64,000 nucleotides of DNA, taken from Hymenobacter montanus (GTDB taxonomy: Bacteria; Bacteroidota; Bacteroidia; Cytophagales; Hymenobacteraceae). Below the pieces are notes generated by a model. The model had not been told where the DNA came from and did not search any database. It saw only the letters and a program-made list of their open reading frames with translations. Below, piece after piece: positions 57,225-64,000 of the stretch; the stretch's first letter is position 1, and every line of letters begins with the position of its first letter. The position numbers and the translations under genes were made by a program. The DNA lies in contig NZ_JACXAD010000026.1 in the NCBI RefSeq assembly GCF_014699115.1, positions 1 to 64,000 on the forward strand. The letters are read 5' to 3'.

Positions 57225-58961
57225 ATGCCCCTTGCTCCCGAGATTCAGCGCCAAATAAACACTTGGCTGACCCCCGCTTATGATGCCGATACCCAGGCCG
57301 AAATTCGCCAGCTCCAGGCGCAGCATCAAGACGACTTACTTAACGACGCGTTCTACCGCAGCCTCGAATTCGGTACCGGCGGCCTGCGCGGGCTGATGGG
57401 CGCGGGCTCGAACCGCATGAACCGCTACACCCTAGGCATGGCCACCCAAGGCTTGTGCAACTACCTGAATCAGCAATTCCCGGGGCAGGAAATAAAAGTG
57501 GCCGTGGCCCACGACTCGCGCAACAACAGCCGCCAGTTTGCCGAAACCGTCGCCGGGATTTTCTCGGCCAATGGCATCACCGTTTATTTATTTGAAAACC
57601 TGCGGCCCACGCCGGAGCTATCGTTTGCCATTCGCCACCTGGGCTGCCAGAGCGGCTGCGTCATCACGGCTTCGCACAATCCTAAAGAGTACAACGGCTT
57701 TAAAGTGTACTGGGCCGACGGCTCCCAGGTGGTGGCGCCGCACGACAAGAACATCATCAACGAAGTAAACGCCATTGCCAGCGTTGGGGAAGTGAAATTC
57801 GAGGCCGACCAAACCCGAATTCGGCGCATCGGCGCGGAGGTTGACGCGGCCTATCTGGCCCAGGTCAAACAGCTGTGCATCAACCCGACTGCCGTTGCGG
57901 CGCAGCATGACCTGAGCATTGTGTACACGCCGCTGCACGGCTCGGGCATCACCCTGGTGCCGCAGGCCCTGGCCGAGTTCGGCTTTACTAACGTGAACGT
58001 GGTGGCCGCCCAGGCGGCTCCCGACGGCAACTTCCCCACGGTGCAGTCGCCCAACCCCGAGGAGAAAAGCGCCATGCAGCTCGCCCTCGACCAAGCCCAG
58101 GCTACCAACGCCGACCTCGTGCTCGCCACTGACCCCGACGCCGACCGCGTGGGCGTGGGCGTGAAAAACAACCAAGGCGAGTGGGTGCTGCTCAACGGCA
58201 ACCAGACGGCGGCCCTGCTCACGTACTACCTGCTCTCGGCCCGCCACCGCGCCGGCCAGGCCACGCCGCGCGATTTTATCGTGTACACCATCGTGACCAG
58301 CGAGATTCTGGGCGACATCGCCCGTAACCACGCCGTGAAGAGCTACCAGACCCTGACCGGCTTTAAGTACATCGCCGGCCTCATCCGCGACCTCGAAGGT
58401 CAGGAAACCTACATTGGCGGCGGTGAGGAAAGCTACGGATTTCTCATCGGCGACTTCGTGCGCGACAAAGACGCGGTTTCGGCCTGCGCTCTGGTGGCCG
58501 AAATGGCCGCTGTGGCCAAGAGCCAGGGCCGCACGCTCTACGAGGAAATGGTGCAGATGTACGCCCAATACGGCCTCTACGTCGAAGACCTGATTTCCCT
58601 CACTAAAAAAGGCCAGCGGGGTGCCGAAGAAATTCAGGAGATGATGGCCGCGCTACGGGCCAACCCTCCCGCCACCATCGCCGGCCTGAAAGTGGTGGAA
58701 ATCCGGGATTACCTCACCGGGCGCATCCACGACCTGCGCACGGGTCAGACCACCGAAACCGGCCTGGAAAGCTCCAACGTGCTGCAGTTCCTCACCGAGG
58801 ATGGCAGCAAGATATCGGCCCGCCCCAGCGGCACCGAGCCCAAGATCAAGTTTTACTTCAGCGTAAAACAACCCCTGCGCTCCGTGGTCGACTTTGACCT
58901 GGCTACCCGCTTGGCCCAGGAAAAAATCCGAGCCATCATCGAGGACCTCCAACTTAAGTAA
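57225..58961 (+). CDS. Phospho-sugar mutase (phosphoglucomutase type)
   Basis: Interconverts glucose-1- and glucose-6-phosphate (or the related mannose/pentose phosphates) in the cytoplasm. The 578-residue enzyme has the full alpha-D-phosphohexomutase layout: FGTGGLRGLMGAGSNRMN, phosphoserine loop TASHNP with Ser150, metal site DPDADR (303-308), sugar-binding loop GGGEESYG (398-405), and phosphate-binding RPSGTEPKIKFY near 535. GEESYG points to glucose/2'-type PGM or phosphopentomutase-like PGM2 rather than GlmM. It is a single gene. Confidence 0.94.
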   Translation: MPLAPEIQRQINTWLTPAYDADTQAEIRQLQAQHQDDLLNDAFYRSLEFGTGGLRGLMGAGSNRMNRYTLGMATQGLCNYLNQQFPGQEIKVAVAHDSRNNSRQFAETVAGIFSANGITVYLFENLRPTPELSFAIRHLGCQSGCVITASHNPKEYNGFKVYWADGSQVVAPHDKNIINEVNAIASVGEVKFEADQTRIRRIGAEVDAAYLAQVKQLCINPTAVAAQHDLSIVYTPLHGSGITLVPQALAEFGFTNVNVVAAQAAPDGNFPTVQSPNPEEKSAMQLALDQAQATNADLVLATDPDADRVGVGVKNNQGEWVLLNGNQTAALLTYYLLSARHRAGQATPRDFIVYTIVTSEILGDIARNHAVKSYQTLTGFKYIAGLIRDLEGQETYIGGGEESYGFLIGDFVRDKDAVSACALVAEMAAVAKSQGRTLYEEMVQMYAQYGLYVEDLISLTKKGQRGAEEIQEMMAALRANPPATIAGLKVVEIRDYLTGRIHDLRTGQTTETGLESSNVLQFLTEDGSKISARPSGTEPKIKFYFSVKQPLRSVVDFDLATRLAQEKIRAIIEDLQLK

Positions 58962-59269
58962 CCATTACGGTTGCTGGGAACTGGATAATATAGCTTTATC
59001 AGTCGCAGAAATTCTGGCTGCCTTGCCTCAATTCACGGTGCTGCTGCTTACACCCTGCTGCAAAATTTCGCGGGTACTCCCCAATCTAAGTTTTGGCCGC
59101 CGGCCGCCACTATATATTGGGCATGATGACCACGAAGGTTCACATCTATGGCTTAATTAAGCCTATGGTATCCTATTCGAGTGGTATAATTGAAGAATTA
59201 AAACAAAGATTTGCTTTTATCACTGGAAAACTTCCATTAGTAAGGCACTTTTGATCTTTGTATAGACCC

Positions 59270-59296
59270 ATTTCTCATATTTCTCATATTTCTCAT
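59270..59296 (+). repeat. Three tandem copies of ATTTCTCAT just before the start codon
   Basis: Copies at 59270-59278, 59279-59287 and 59288-59296 run directly into the ATGATG start. A 9-base unit in this place could change the leader length by slippage. No other such tract was found in the window. Confidence 0.85.
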
Positions 59297-60425
59297 GATG
59301 AAAATTTACTTTCTGATAGTTGCCTTGGCACTATCCGTTACTGCTGTGGCGCAGCGCTCCGTGAAGCAAGACTATGTTGTGACTACTGCTGGTGACACCC
59401 TGCGTGGACAGATCGTAGCATCAGATGAGGGTATAAAGTTGCGCCGAGCAGGAGGTGACCATGTTAAGCTAGGTCCCAGCGAGGTACGCAGCTATGGTGA
59501 TGCATCCGGCGTGATAGGAGTGGTCCAGAATGTAGGACCTCACGGGCCCGCGCGGTTCGTAGCCCCGCTAGTACAAGGCCCGGTAAGCTTATATAGTGGT
59601 CCGAACTCTCATAGTGGGAGAAGTTACTTTCTGCAAGTACCCGATACCACGTACCTCATAGAAGTCAAACCCGAGATAGCACAGCTAACCTTTCACAGGC
59701 TACTGCCAGGCTGTGCAACTATGCAATTCGGGACCGATGTCACGCAACGCCGTTACCCAACCCGCTACTCTGGCTTAACCCGCCTCGTGATGGATTACAA
59801 TGCTTGTACCCAACCGCAACGCCCCAGCCGACTAATAAAAGGCGCTGCCGGGGTCCGGTTCGCTTACGGCTTAAAAGCCGGCATCAATGTGTCAAATTTT
59901 GCTTTCCCCTTTAATCCATCTCCTGCTGAACGAAAGCAAGCCGTCGGTTATCAGGCGGGGCTTTTCTTGAGATTATCGAACAAGTCCCGGTTTTCTTTGC
60001 TGCTGGAAGCAAGCTATACCCATTTGCGTAGCACCTACGAGTCGGCTAACGTCCCCGGCAGCGTTTTTTCTACGTATGTTGTATCTATTGACTATACTCA
60101 ATTACAGGTGCCCTTACTAGTGCGCTACACTCTTGGGAGGGGCCCAATACGTCCTTTTTTAAATGCCGGTGGGATGTTCGCTATCAATCTCAACAATAAA
60201 TCAGTAGTAACGGAGAGGGACTTCAGCCTGCCAATCGAGAGGGACTTCAGCCAGCCACTCACTACTCCAGAAGATCTTGGGTTCGGCGTCACGGCAGGTG
60301 CTGGGACTACCATCCGGTACGCTTCATTACCTGAGTTGAGCTTCGAGTTAGGCTACGACAGCATGAGGTATGGCAATTACCTATTGCACAACTCCATTCA
60401 CTTTGACGTGAGCACCAGTTTCTAG
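59295..60425 (+). CDS. Outer membrane beta-barrel protein
   Basis: A 376-residue exported protein. The signal peptide (MKIYFLIVALALSVTAVAQ) precedes a ~130-residue N-terminal region with YVVTTAGDTLRGQIVASDEG, a segment common to Cytophagales barrels. From ~190 the porin-like (PorT/outer-membrane-beta-barrel) domain runs: VRFAYGLKAGINVSNFAF, RFSLLLEASYTHLRSTYE, LQVPLLVRYTLGRGPIRPFL and NAGGMFAINL. A 24-base in-frame duplication (60213-60260) gives ERDFSLPI followed by ERDFSQPL. Either ATG (59295 or 59298) may be used. It is less GC-rich than its neighbours. Confidence 0.85.
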   Translation: MMKIYFLIVALALSVTAVAQRSVKQDYVVTTAGDTLRGQIVASDEGIKLRRAGGDHVKLGPSEVRSYGDASGVIGVVQNVGPHGPARFVAPLVQGPVSLYSGPNSHSGRSYFLQVPDTTYLIEVKPEIAQLTFHRLLPGCATMQFGTDVTQRRYPTRYSGLTRLVMDYNACTQPQRPSRLIKGAAGVRFAYGLKAGINVSNFAFPFNPSPAERKQAVGYQAGLFLRLSNKSRFSLLLEASYTHLRSTYESANVPGSVFSTYVVSIDYTQLQVPLLVRYTLGRGPIRPFLNAGGMFAINLNNKSVVTERDFSLPIERDFSQPLTTPEDLGFGVTAGAGTTIRYASLPELSFELGYDSMRYGNYLLHNSIHFDVSTSF

Positions 60426-60439
60426 GTTTGGTGTTGGCC

Positions 60440-62128
60440 TTACTCCGATCGCTTCCCCTTCTTAGTTCCAAGAATAAACAAGATCAGCAGCATGAAGCCG
60501 GTGGCCCCCAGGCTCCACCACGTTATTTCGGGTACTCCCCGGTGGTACGGCATGTCGGGCGAGTAGCGCCCGAGGAGGGTGAAGCCCGAAAACAGCAGGC
60601 CGCCCACGCTCAACAGCGCCAGGATGGTGCGGCTCACTAGCTGGTCGGCTTTGCGCAGCAGGGTTTGGTAGCCAATCAGCTCGAACTTCAGGCGTAGCTC
60701 ACCCTTACTGATTTTGCGCACAATTTGGCGCACGTCAGCCGGCAACGTCTGGAGCAGGGCCAGCAACTGGGTGCCGGTGTATTCGGCCTCGCTGAGCAGG
60801 TTTTGCCGCGAATACTGCTCGCGGATGATTTTGGCGCCGTAGGGCCGCACAAACTCAAAGGTGTTGAAATTGGGGTGCAGCACCTTGCCGATGCCCTCCA
60901 AAATCACCAGGGCGCGCAGGATGAGAAACACCGCGCCCGGCACCTGCAATTTGTAGGTGTAGATAACTCCTTGCAGCGCATCCGCCAAGTCGCTCATGCT
61001 CATTTCCTTCACATCGAGCGTGGCAAAGTCCTCAATCAGCTGGCTGAGGTCGGCCTCGAAGGCCCGCATATCCGGGATTTCGGCCGTGAGGGCGAGGCGC
61101 CGAAAGTTAAGCGCCATGCTGCGCGCGTCTTGTCGGGCCATGCCGATAAACACGCCCGCGAAAGCGTACTTCTGCTGCTTGGTGAGGCGGCCCACCATGC
61201 CGAAGTCGATGAGCACCACCGTACCATTGGGCTGCACCAGCACGTTGCCGGGATGCGGGTCGGCGTGGAACACCCCAAACTCAAAAATCTGAGTCAGGTA
61301 GATGTCCATGCCTACTTCGGCCACGGTTTCGGGGCTGAGCCCCCAAGCCAGCAGCTGCGCCTTATCGGTGATTTTGCAGCCGCTCACAAACTCAATCACC
61401 AGAATGCGCTCGGTGCTGATTTCGCGGAAGGGCTTGGGAATATAAAACGTAGTGTAGTCGGCGTAGAGCTTGCGAAACTGCTCCATCGAGCGGGCCTCGG
61501 CGGTGTAGTCCAGCTCCTTGCTCATGCTCCGCTCAAAGGCATCCACGATGTCCTGCGGGTTAGCCAGGCCCTGCTTCTGCAGGAAGCCCGCGGTGAGCCG
61601 CACCAGCTCGTGCAGCAGGGCCAGGTCGGAGCGCACCTTTTCGCGCACGCCGGGGCGTTGCACCTTCACCACTACTTCTTCGCCGCTGAGCAGCCGGGCC
61701 CGGTGCACCTGCCCAATGCTGGCTGAGCCCAGGGTGGTATCGTCGAACTCGCTGAAAACCTCGGTAATGGGGCGGCCCAGCTCCTGCTCGATAATCTGCC
61801 GGGCCAGGGCCGTCTCAAACGGCGGCACGTTGCTTTGCAGCTTCTCAAACTCGTCGATGAGCGCCTGGGGCAGCAAATCGGCGCGGTTGCTCATGGCCTG
61901 GGCCAGCTTGATGAACGTGGGTCCCAGCTCTTCAATGCTCAGGCGCACCCGCTCCCAGCGCGTGGTTTCGAACACTTGCCGGTCGGCCCGCTGCCATTTC
62001 AGGCGGCGCGCCTGGCTCACGAGGCGGCGCAGCGGCGTGGTAGTCACCACATCCTCAAAGCCGTAGCGGAGCAGCACCTCGGCCACCTGCCGGATGCGGT
62101 GGAGGTTGGAAATCGTGTTTTTAAACAT
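60440..62128 (-). CDS. ABC1/UbiB-family atypical kinase
   Basis: A 562-residue member of the UbiB/Coq8 ATPase family, which supports quinone biosynthesis or lipid homeostasis at the membrane. The N-terminal extension to ~100 includes LGPTFIKLAQAMSNRADLLP, the K-x-A-Q form of the KxGQ motif, and TTLGSASIGQVHRARL has the Ala-rich loop. Catalytic-like parts are VVKVQRPGV (Lys), ILVIEFVSG, HADPHPGNVLV and LIDFGMVGRL. Two C-terminal hydrophobic segments are typical of UbiB. It converges with the beta-barrel gene, 14 bases between stop codons. Confidence 0.93.
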   Translation of the reverse strand: MFKNTISNLHRIRQVAEVLLRYGFEDVVTTTPLRRLVSQARRLKWQRADRQVFETTRWERVRLSIEELGPTFIKLAQAMSNRADLLPQALIDEFEKLQSNVPPFETALARQIIEQELGRPITEVFSEFDDTTLGSASIGQVHRARLLSGEEVVVKVQRPGVREKVRSDLALLHELVRLTAGFLQKQGLANPQDIVDAFERSMSKELDYTAEARSMEQFRKLYADYTTFYIPKPFREISTERILVIEFVSGCKITDKAQLLAWGLSPETVAEVGMDIYLTQIFEFGVFHADPHPGNVLVQPNGTVVLIDFGMVGRLTKQQKYAFAGVFIGMARQDARSMALNFRRLALTAEIPDMRAFEADLSQLIEDFATLDVKEMSMSDLADALQGVIYTYKLQVPGAVFLILRALVILEGIGKVLHPNFNTFEFVRPYGAKIIREQYSRQNLLSEAEYTGTQLLALLQTLPADVRQIVRKISKGELRLKFELIGYQTLLRKADQLVSRTILALLSVGGLLFSGFTLLGRYSPDMPYHRGVPEITWWSLGATGFMLLILFILGTKKGKRSE

Positions 62129-62291
62129 CGGCGGTGAAAGTAGTGCCTGGCGGCCGGAGCACCGAACGGCAGCGCTCGCCCGACGGCCCGACTCCGAAAG
62201 AATACTTGGCCCAACGGCGCGCTAATCCAGACCGCCCGGGCCGCACTCCGACGCCCCGACCCTGGACCAGCCCCGGGTGGGCCCAACCAAC

Positions 62292-62325
62292 AAAAGCCCC
62301 GTTCACGGCGTGCAAACGGGGCTTT
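62292..62325 (-). terminator. Terminator after the phasin-like gene
   Basis: On the minus strand AAAGCCCCGTT, loop, AACGGGGCTTTT followed by TG. It lies between the phasin-like gene and the start of the UbiB gene. Confidence 0.82.
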
Positions 62326-62348
62326 ATCAGGAATAACAACGAAGCGTC

Positions 62349-62831
62349 TTAGGCTTTATCACCGGCCGGGGCGGCCGAGGCGCTGCTGGTAGCGGCGGGC
62401 TTCTTGGCGGCCGGCTTTTTAGCCGCGCCGGCTTTGGCGGCGGCCGACTTCTGCGCTGAGCCAGCGGCGGCGCTTACTTTATCGGCCGCTTGCTTGGTGG
62501 CACCAGCCGCCTTGCTCGTGGCGCTGCTCGCCGACTTGGCGGCTGACTTGCCTGCGGGCTTCTTGGCCGTCGCCCCCGATTTGCCCTTCGACTTGGTATC
62601 GCCCAAGCCAATGCTAGCCTTGATGCGCTCGGACAGGCCCTGGAACTGCTTTTCAAGCTCCGCCCGCTTGCTTTCGCCACTTTTCATCAGCTCATCCACA
62701 ATCTTTTTACCCTCTTCCTGGGTCATCTTATTGTCTTTCACCAACCGCTCGATGGTGCTTTGCACCGACTTGCTACCCTGAGCGATGTAGCCTACCCCAG
62801 CATTAACGAACTTCTTGAACAAATCTTCCAT
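62349..62831 (-). CDS. Phasin-like protein with histone-H1-like Ala/Lys tail
   Basis: A 160-residue protein from the Met at 62831. The N-terminal ~75 residues are helical (MEDLFKKFVNAGVGYIAQGS, STIERLVKDNKMTQEEGKKI and SKRAELEKQFQGLSERIKAS) and look like a PHA-granule phasin-type or polyhydroxyalkanoate-associated coiled coil. The rest is an Ala/Lys/Ser/Pro-rich tail (KKPAGKSAAKSASS, AAKKPAAKKPAAT) resembling histone H1 or AlgR-type tails, likely to bind DNA or polymers. The function is inferred from composition only. A TAGGTTTG at 62937-62930 (minus) may be its promoter. Confidence 0.78.
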   Translation of the reverse strand: MEDLFKKFVNAGVGYIAQGSKSVQSTIERLVKDNKMTQEEGKKIVDELMKSGESKRAELEKQFQGLSERIKASIGLGDTKSKGKSGATAKKPAGKSAAKSASSATSKAAGATKQAADKVSAAAGSAQKSAAAKAGAAKKPAAKKPAATSSASAAPAGDKA

Positions 62832-63203
62832 GGCAAAAAACAAATTAGTTGAAAATGTAAACGGAGGAAGTAACTGAAGTAAAAGGCCTTGCCCCAGTAA
62901 ATTAGTATGCAAGCCGACTACTTTCGGTGCAAACCTACGAACACTCCGCAATATAGTTTAACTGTGTACGCCGGTTTTTTTTAAAAGTGGCTCAAAATCG
63001 TTGAAATCAGAACTTATTTTTTCAACGCCCGCGCTCTGGGCTTTCTGGCCCCGGGTTCCAATTAGCTCAGCACCAAGCCCGGAAGCCGGGGCGTCGCAAC
63101 TCCGGGCGGCGGGCGCCCGGCAATTTCACCCTGGCCTATCCCAATCGTGGTGGCGTCCAACTTAAAAAAACCGAGGTGCGTGGGCACCGGCCGCAAGCGG
63201 CTT

Positions 63204-64000
63204 TTAAGCAGCCCGGCGCCGCGCCACGGGCGGGCGTACGGAGCCGGGCAAGGCTGCGCGGGCCCCAACCTGGCTGGCCCACAGCTTTTCCAGGAAGTCG
63301 GCTATCTGGTCGAGCGCTTGCCGGGCCTCGGGCACAATGCGCCAGAACAGATGCCACCAGTGCACCAATCCTTCGAAAGGCTGGAGGGTCACGGCCACGC
63401 CCGCGACCCGGGCCTTGTCCACGAATTTTACCACGTCGTCGTACAGCACTTCGGCGGTGGAGATCTGGATGAGCAAGGGGGGCAGGCCGTGTAAATCGGC
63501 CTGAGCGGGCGAGAGCAAGGGGTGCGTAAGGGCCGTTTTGTGGGCGTAAAGGGGCCCCCAGGTGCGCATTTGCAAGGCTTCGAGCAGGAGGCCCTCCTCG
63601 CGGGCTACGCGGCGCAGGGCGGTAATGGGCAGGTTGAGGTCGGTCCAGGGCGAAAGACCTACCCCCGCCGCGGGCATGGCCTGGCCGGCGTCGCGCAGGG
63701 TCAGCAGCAGGGCCAGGGCCAGCCCGCCCCCAGCCGAGTCACCGGCCACCACGATGTCGGGCGGCTGGTGGCCGTGGCGCACCAGCCAGCGGTATGCCCG
63801 TTTGGCATCGTCGAGGGCGGCGGGGAAAGGATGGTCAGGCGCTTTTCGGTAATTGATGGTCAACACGTTAAGACCAGCACGCTGGGCCAGCCTGCCCACC
63901 AGGCTACGGTGGGTGTTGAGGGAACCCAGCACGTAGCCGCCTCCGTGCAAGTAAAGCAGCACCCGGCTGGGATGCGCCCCGCGGGGCCGCAGCCACTCCG
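63204..64000 (-). CDS. Alpha/beta hydrolase, HSL family (partial, runs off window)
   Basis: A carboxylesterase/lipase-like enzyme. The frame continues past base 64000, so its N-terminus is outside; at least 265 residues are seen. HSL features: oxyanion-hole motif HGGGYVLGSLNTHRSL, then NYRKAPDHPFPAALDDAKRA, nucleophile elbow GDSAGGGLALALL with the catalytic Ser, Asp in STAEVLYDDVV and His in FEGLVHWWHLF. The C-terminal ~25 residues are Arg/Pro-rich. The substrate is unknown. Confidence 0.92.
   Translation of the reverse strand, partial: EWLRPRGAHPSRVLLYLHGGGYVLGSLNTHRSLVGRLAQRAGLNVLTINYRKAPDHPFPAALDDAKRAYRWLVRHGHQPPDIVVAGDSAGGGLALALLLTLRDAGQAMPAAGVGLSPWTDLNLPITALRRVAREEGLLLEALQMRTWGPLYAHKTALTHPLLSPAQADLHGLPPLLIQISTAEVLYDDVVKFVDKARVAGVAVTLQPFEGLVHWWHLFWRIVPEARQALDQIADFLEKLWASQVGARAALPGSVRPPVARRRAA

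Noticed and set aside
1..64000. Prophage, biosynthetic cluster, toxin-antitoxin or restriction/defence locus
   Set aside because: Only isolated phage-type or transposase remnants were found; no terminase, capsid, portal, NRPS/PKS, TA pair or restriction-modification genes were recognisable.

Overview
The window looks like a chromosomal segment of a GC-rich member of the Bacteroidota, most likely Cytophagales close to Hymenobacter. The evidence is Bacteroidota-type promoters (TTG, about 19 bases, TAnnTTTG), several secreted proteins with type IX secretion (T9SS) C-terminal sorting domains, a long tandem D-Ala-D-Ala ligase, an MbnP-type lipoprotein, and protein sequences resembling Hymenobacter homologues as I remember them. 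No database search was possible, so family names rest on motif recognition.

Layout. 1-1 kb: 5' tip of a 16S rRNA gene on the minus strand with three tandem promoters upstream. 1-6.3 kb: purA, a Fur-family/STAS gene pair, a CHY zinc-finger gene and a RelA/SpoT gene, all on the minus strand. 6.5-8.5 kb: a 642-residue membrane protein that joins ICMT-like, PAP2-like and Lgt-like domains. 8.5-17.2 kb: a low-density region with an OmpA/TSP3 protein, a DUF4833 protein, a tail-fibre (S74) T9SS protein and an acyltransferase, among decayed genes (IS481-like and IS3-like transposases, a DUF5131-like gene, an unidentified frameshifted gene and a tRNA-like relic). 17.5-21.4 kb: a tRNA with anticodon CAT, then HAD phosphatase, M50 protease, a two-helix membrane protein and a TIGR04283-like glycosyltransferase. 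21.9-24.8 kb: a probable copper/metal module (CNGKC small protein, MbnP, CDICGC barrel) with a MITE-like element inside it. 25.2-33 kb: pgk, double Ddl, PASTA protein and a T9SS protein. 33-41.5 kb: fasciclin protein, tRNA-Arg(CCG), OsmC/Ohr, sucC, LolD-like ATPase, a phage-like protein and RecQ. 41.6-48.1 kb: rhodanese, secreted endonuclease I, two small disordered proteins and a TonB-dependent receptor. 48.6-64 kb: T9SS proteins, small hypotheticals, HPPD, phosphoglucomutase, a beta-barrel protein, UbiB/ABC1 kinase, a phasin-like protein and a partial HSL-family hydrolase that runs off the window.

Most genes are single transcription units closed by clear hairpin terminators, several of them bidirectional. 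Candidate co-transcribed groups are Fur-STAS (4-base overlap), HAD-M50 (38-base overlap with a GTG start) and Ddl-PASTA. Short palindromic repeats, some arranged as inverted pairs, occupy many gene gaps. The items I would follow up first are the three-domain lipid-enzyme fusion, the S74 protein that seems to have lost its self-cleavage residues and carries a T9SS signal, the metal module interrupted by a MITE, and the REPIN-like repeat pairs.
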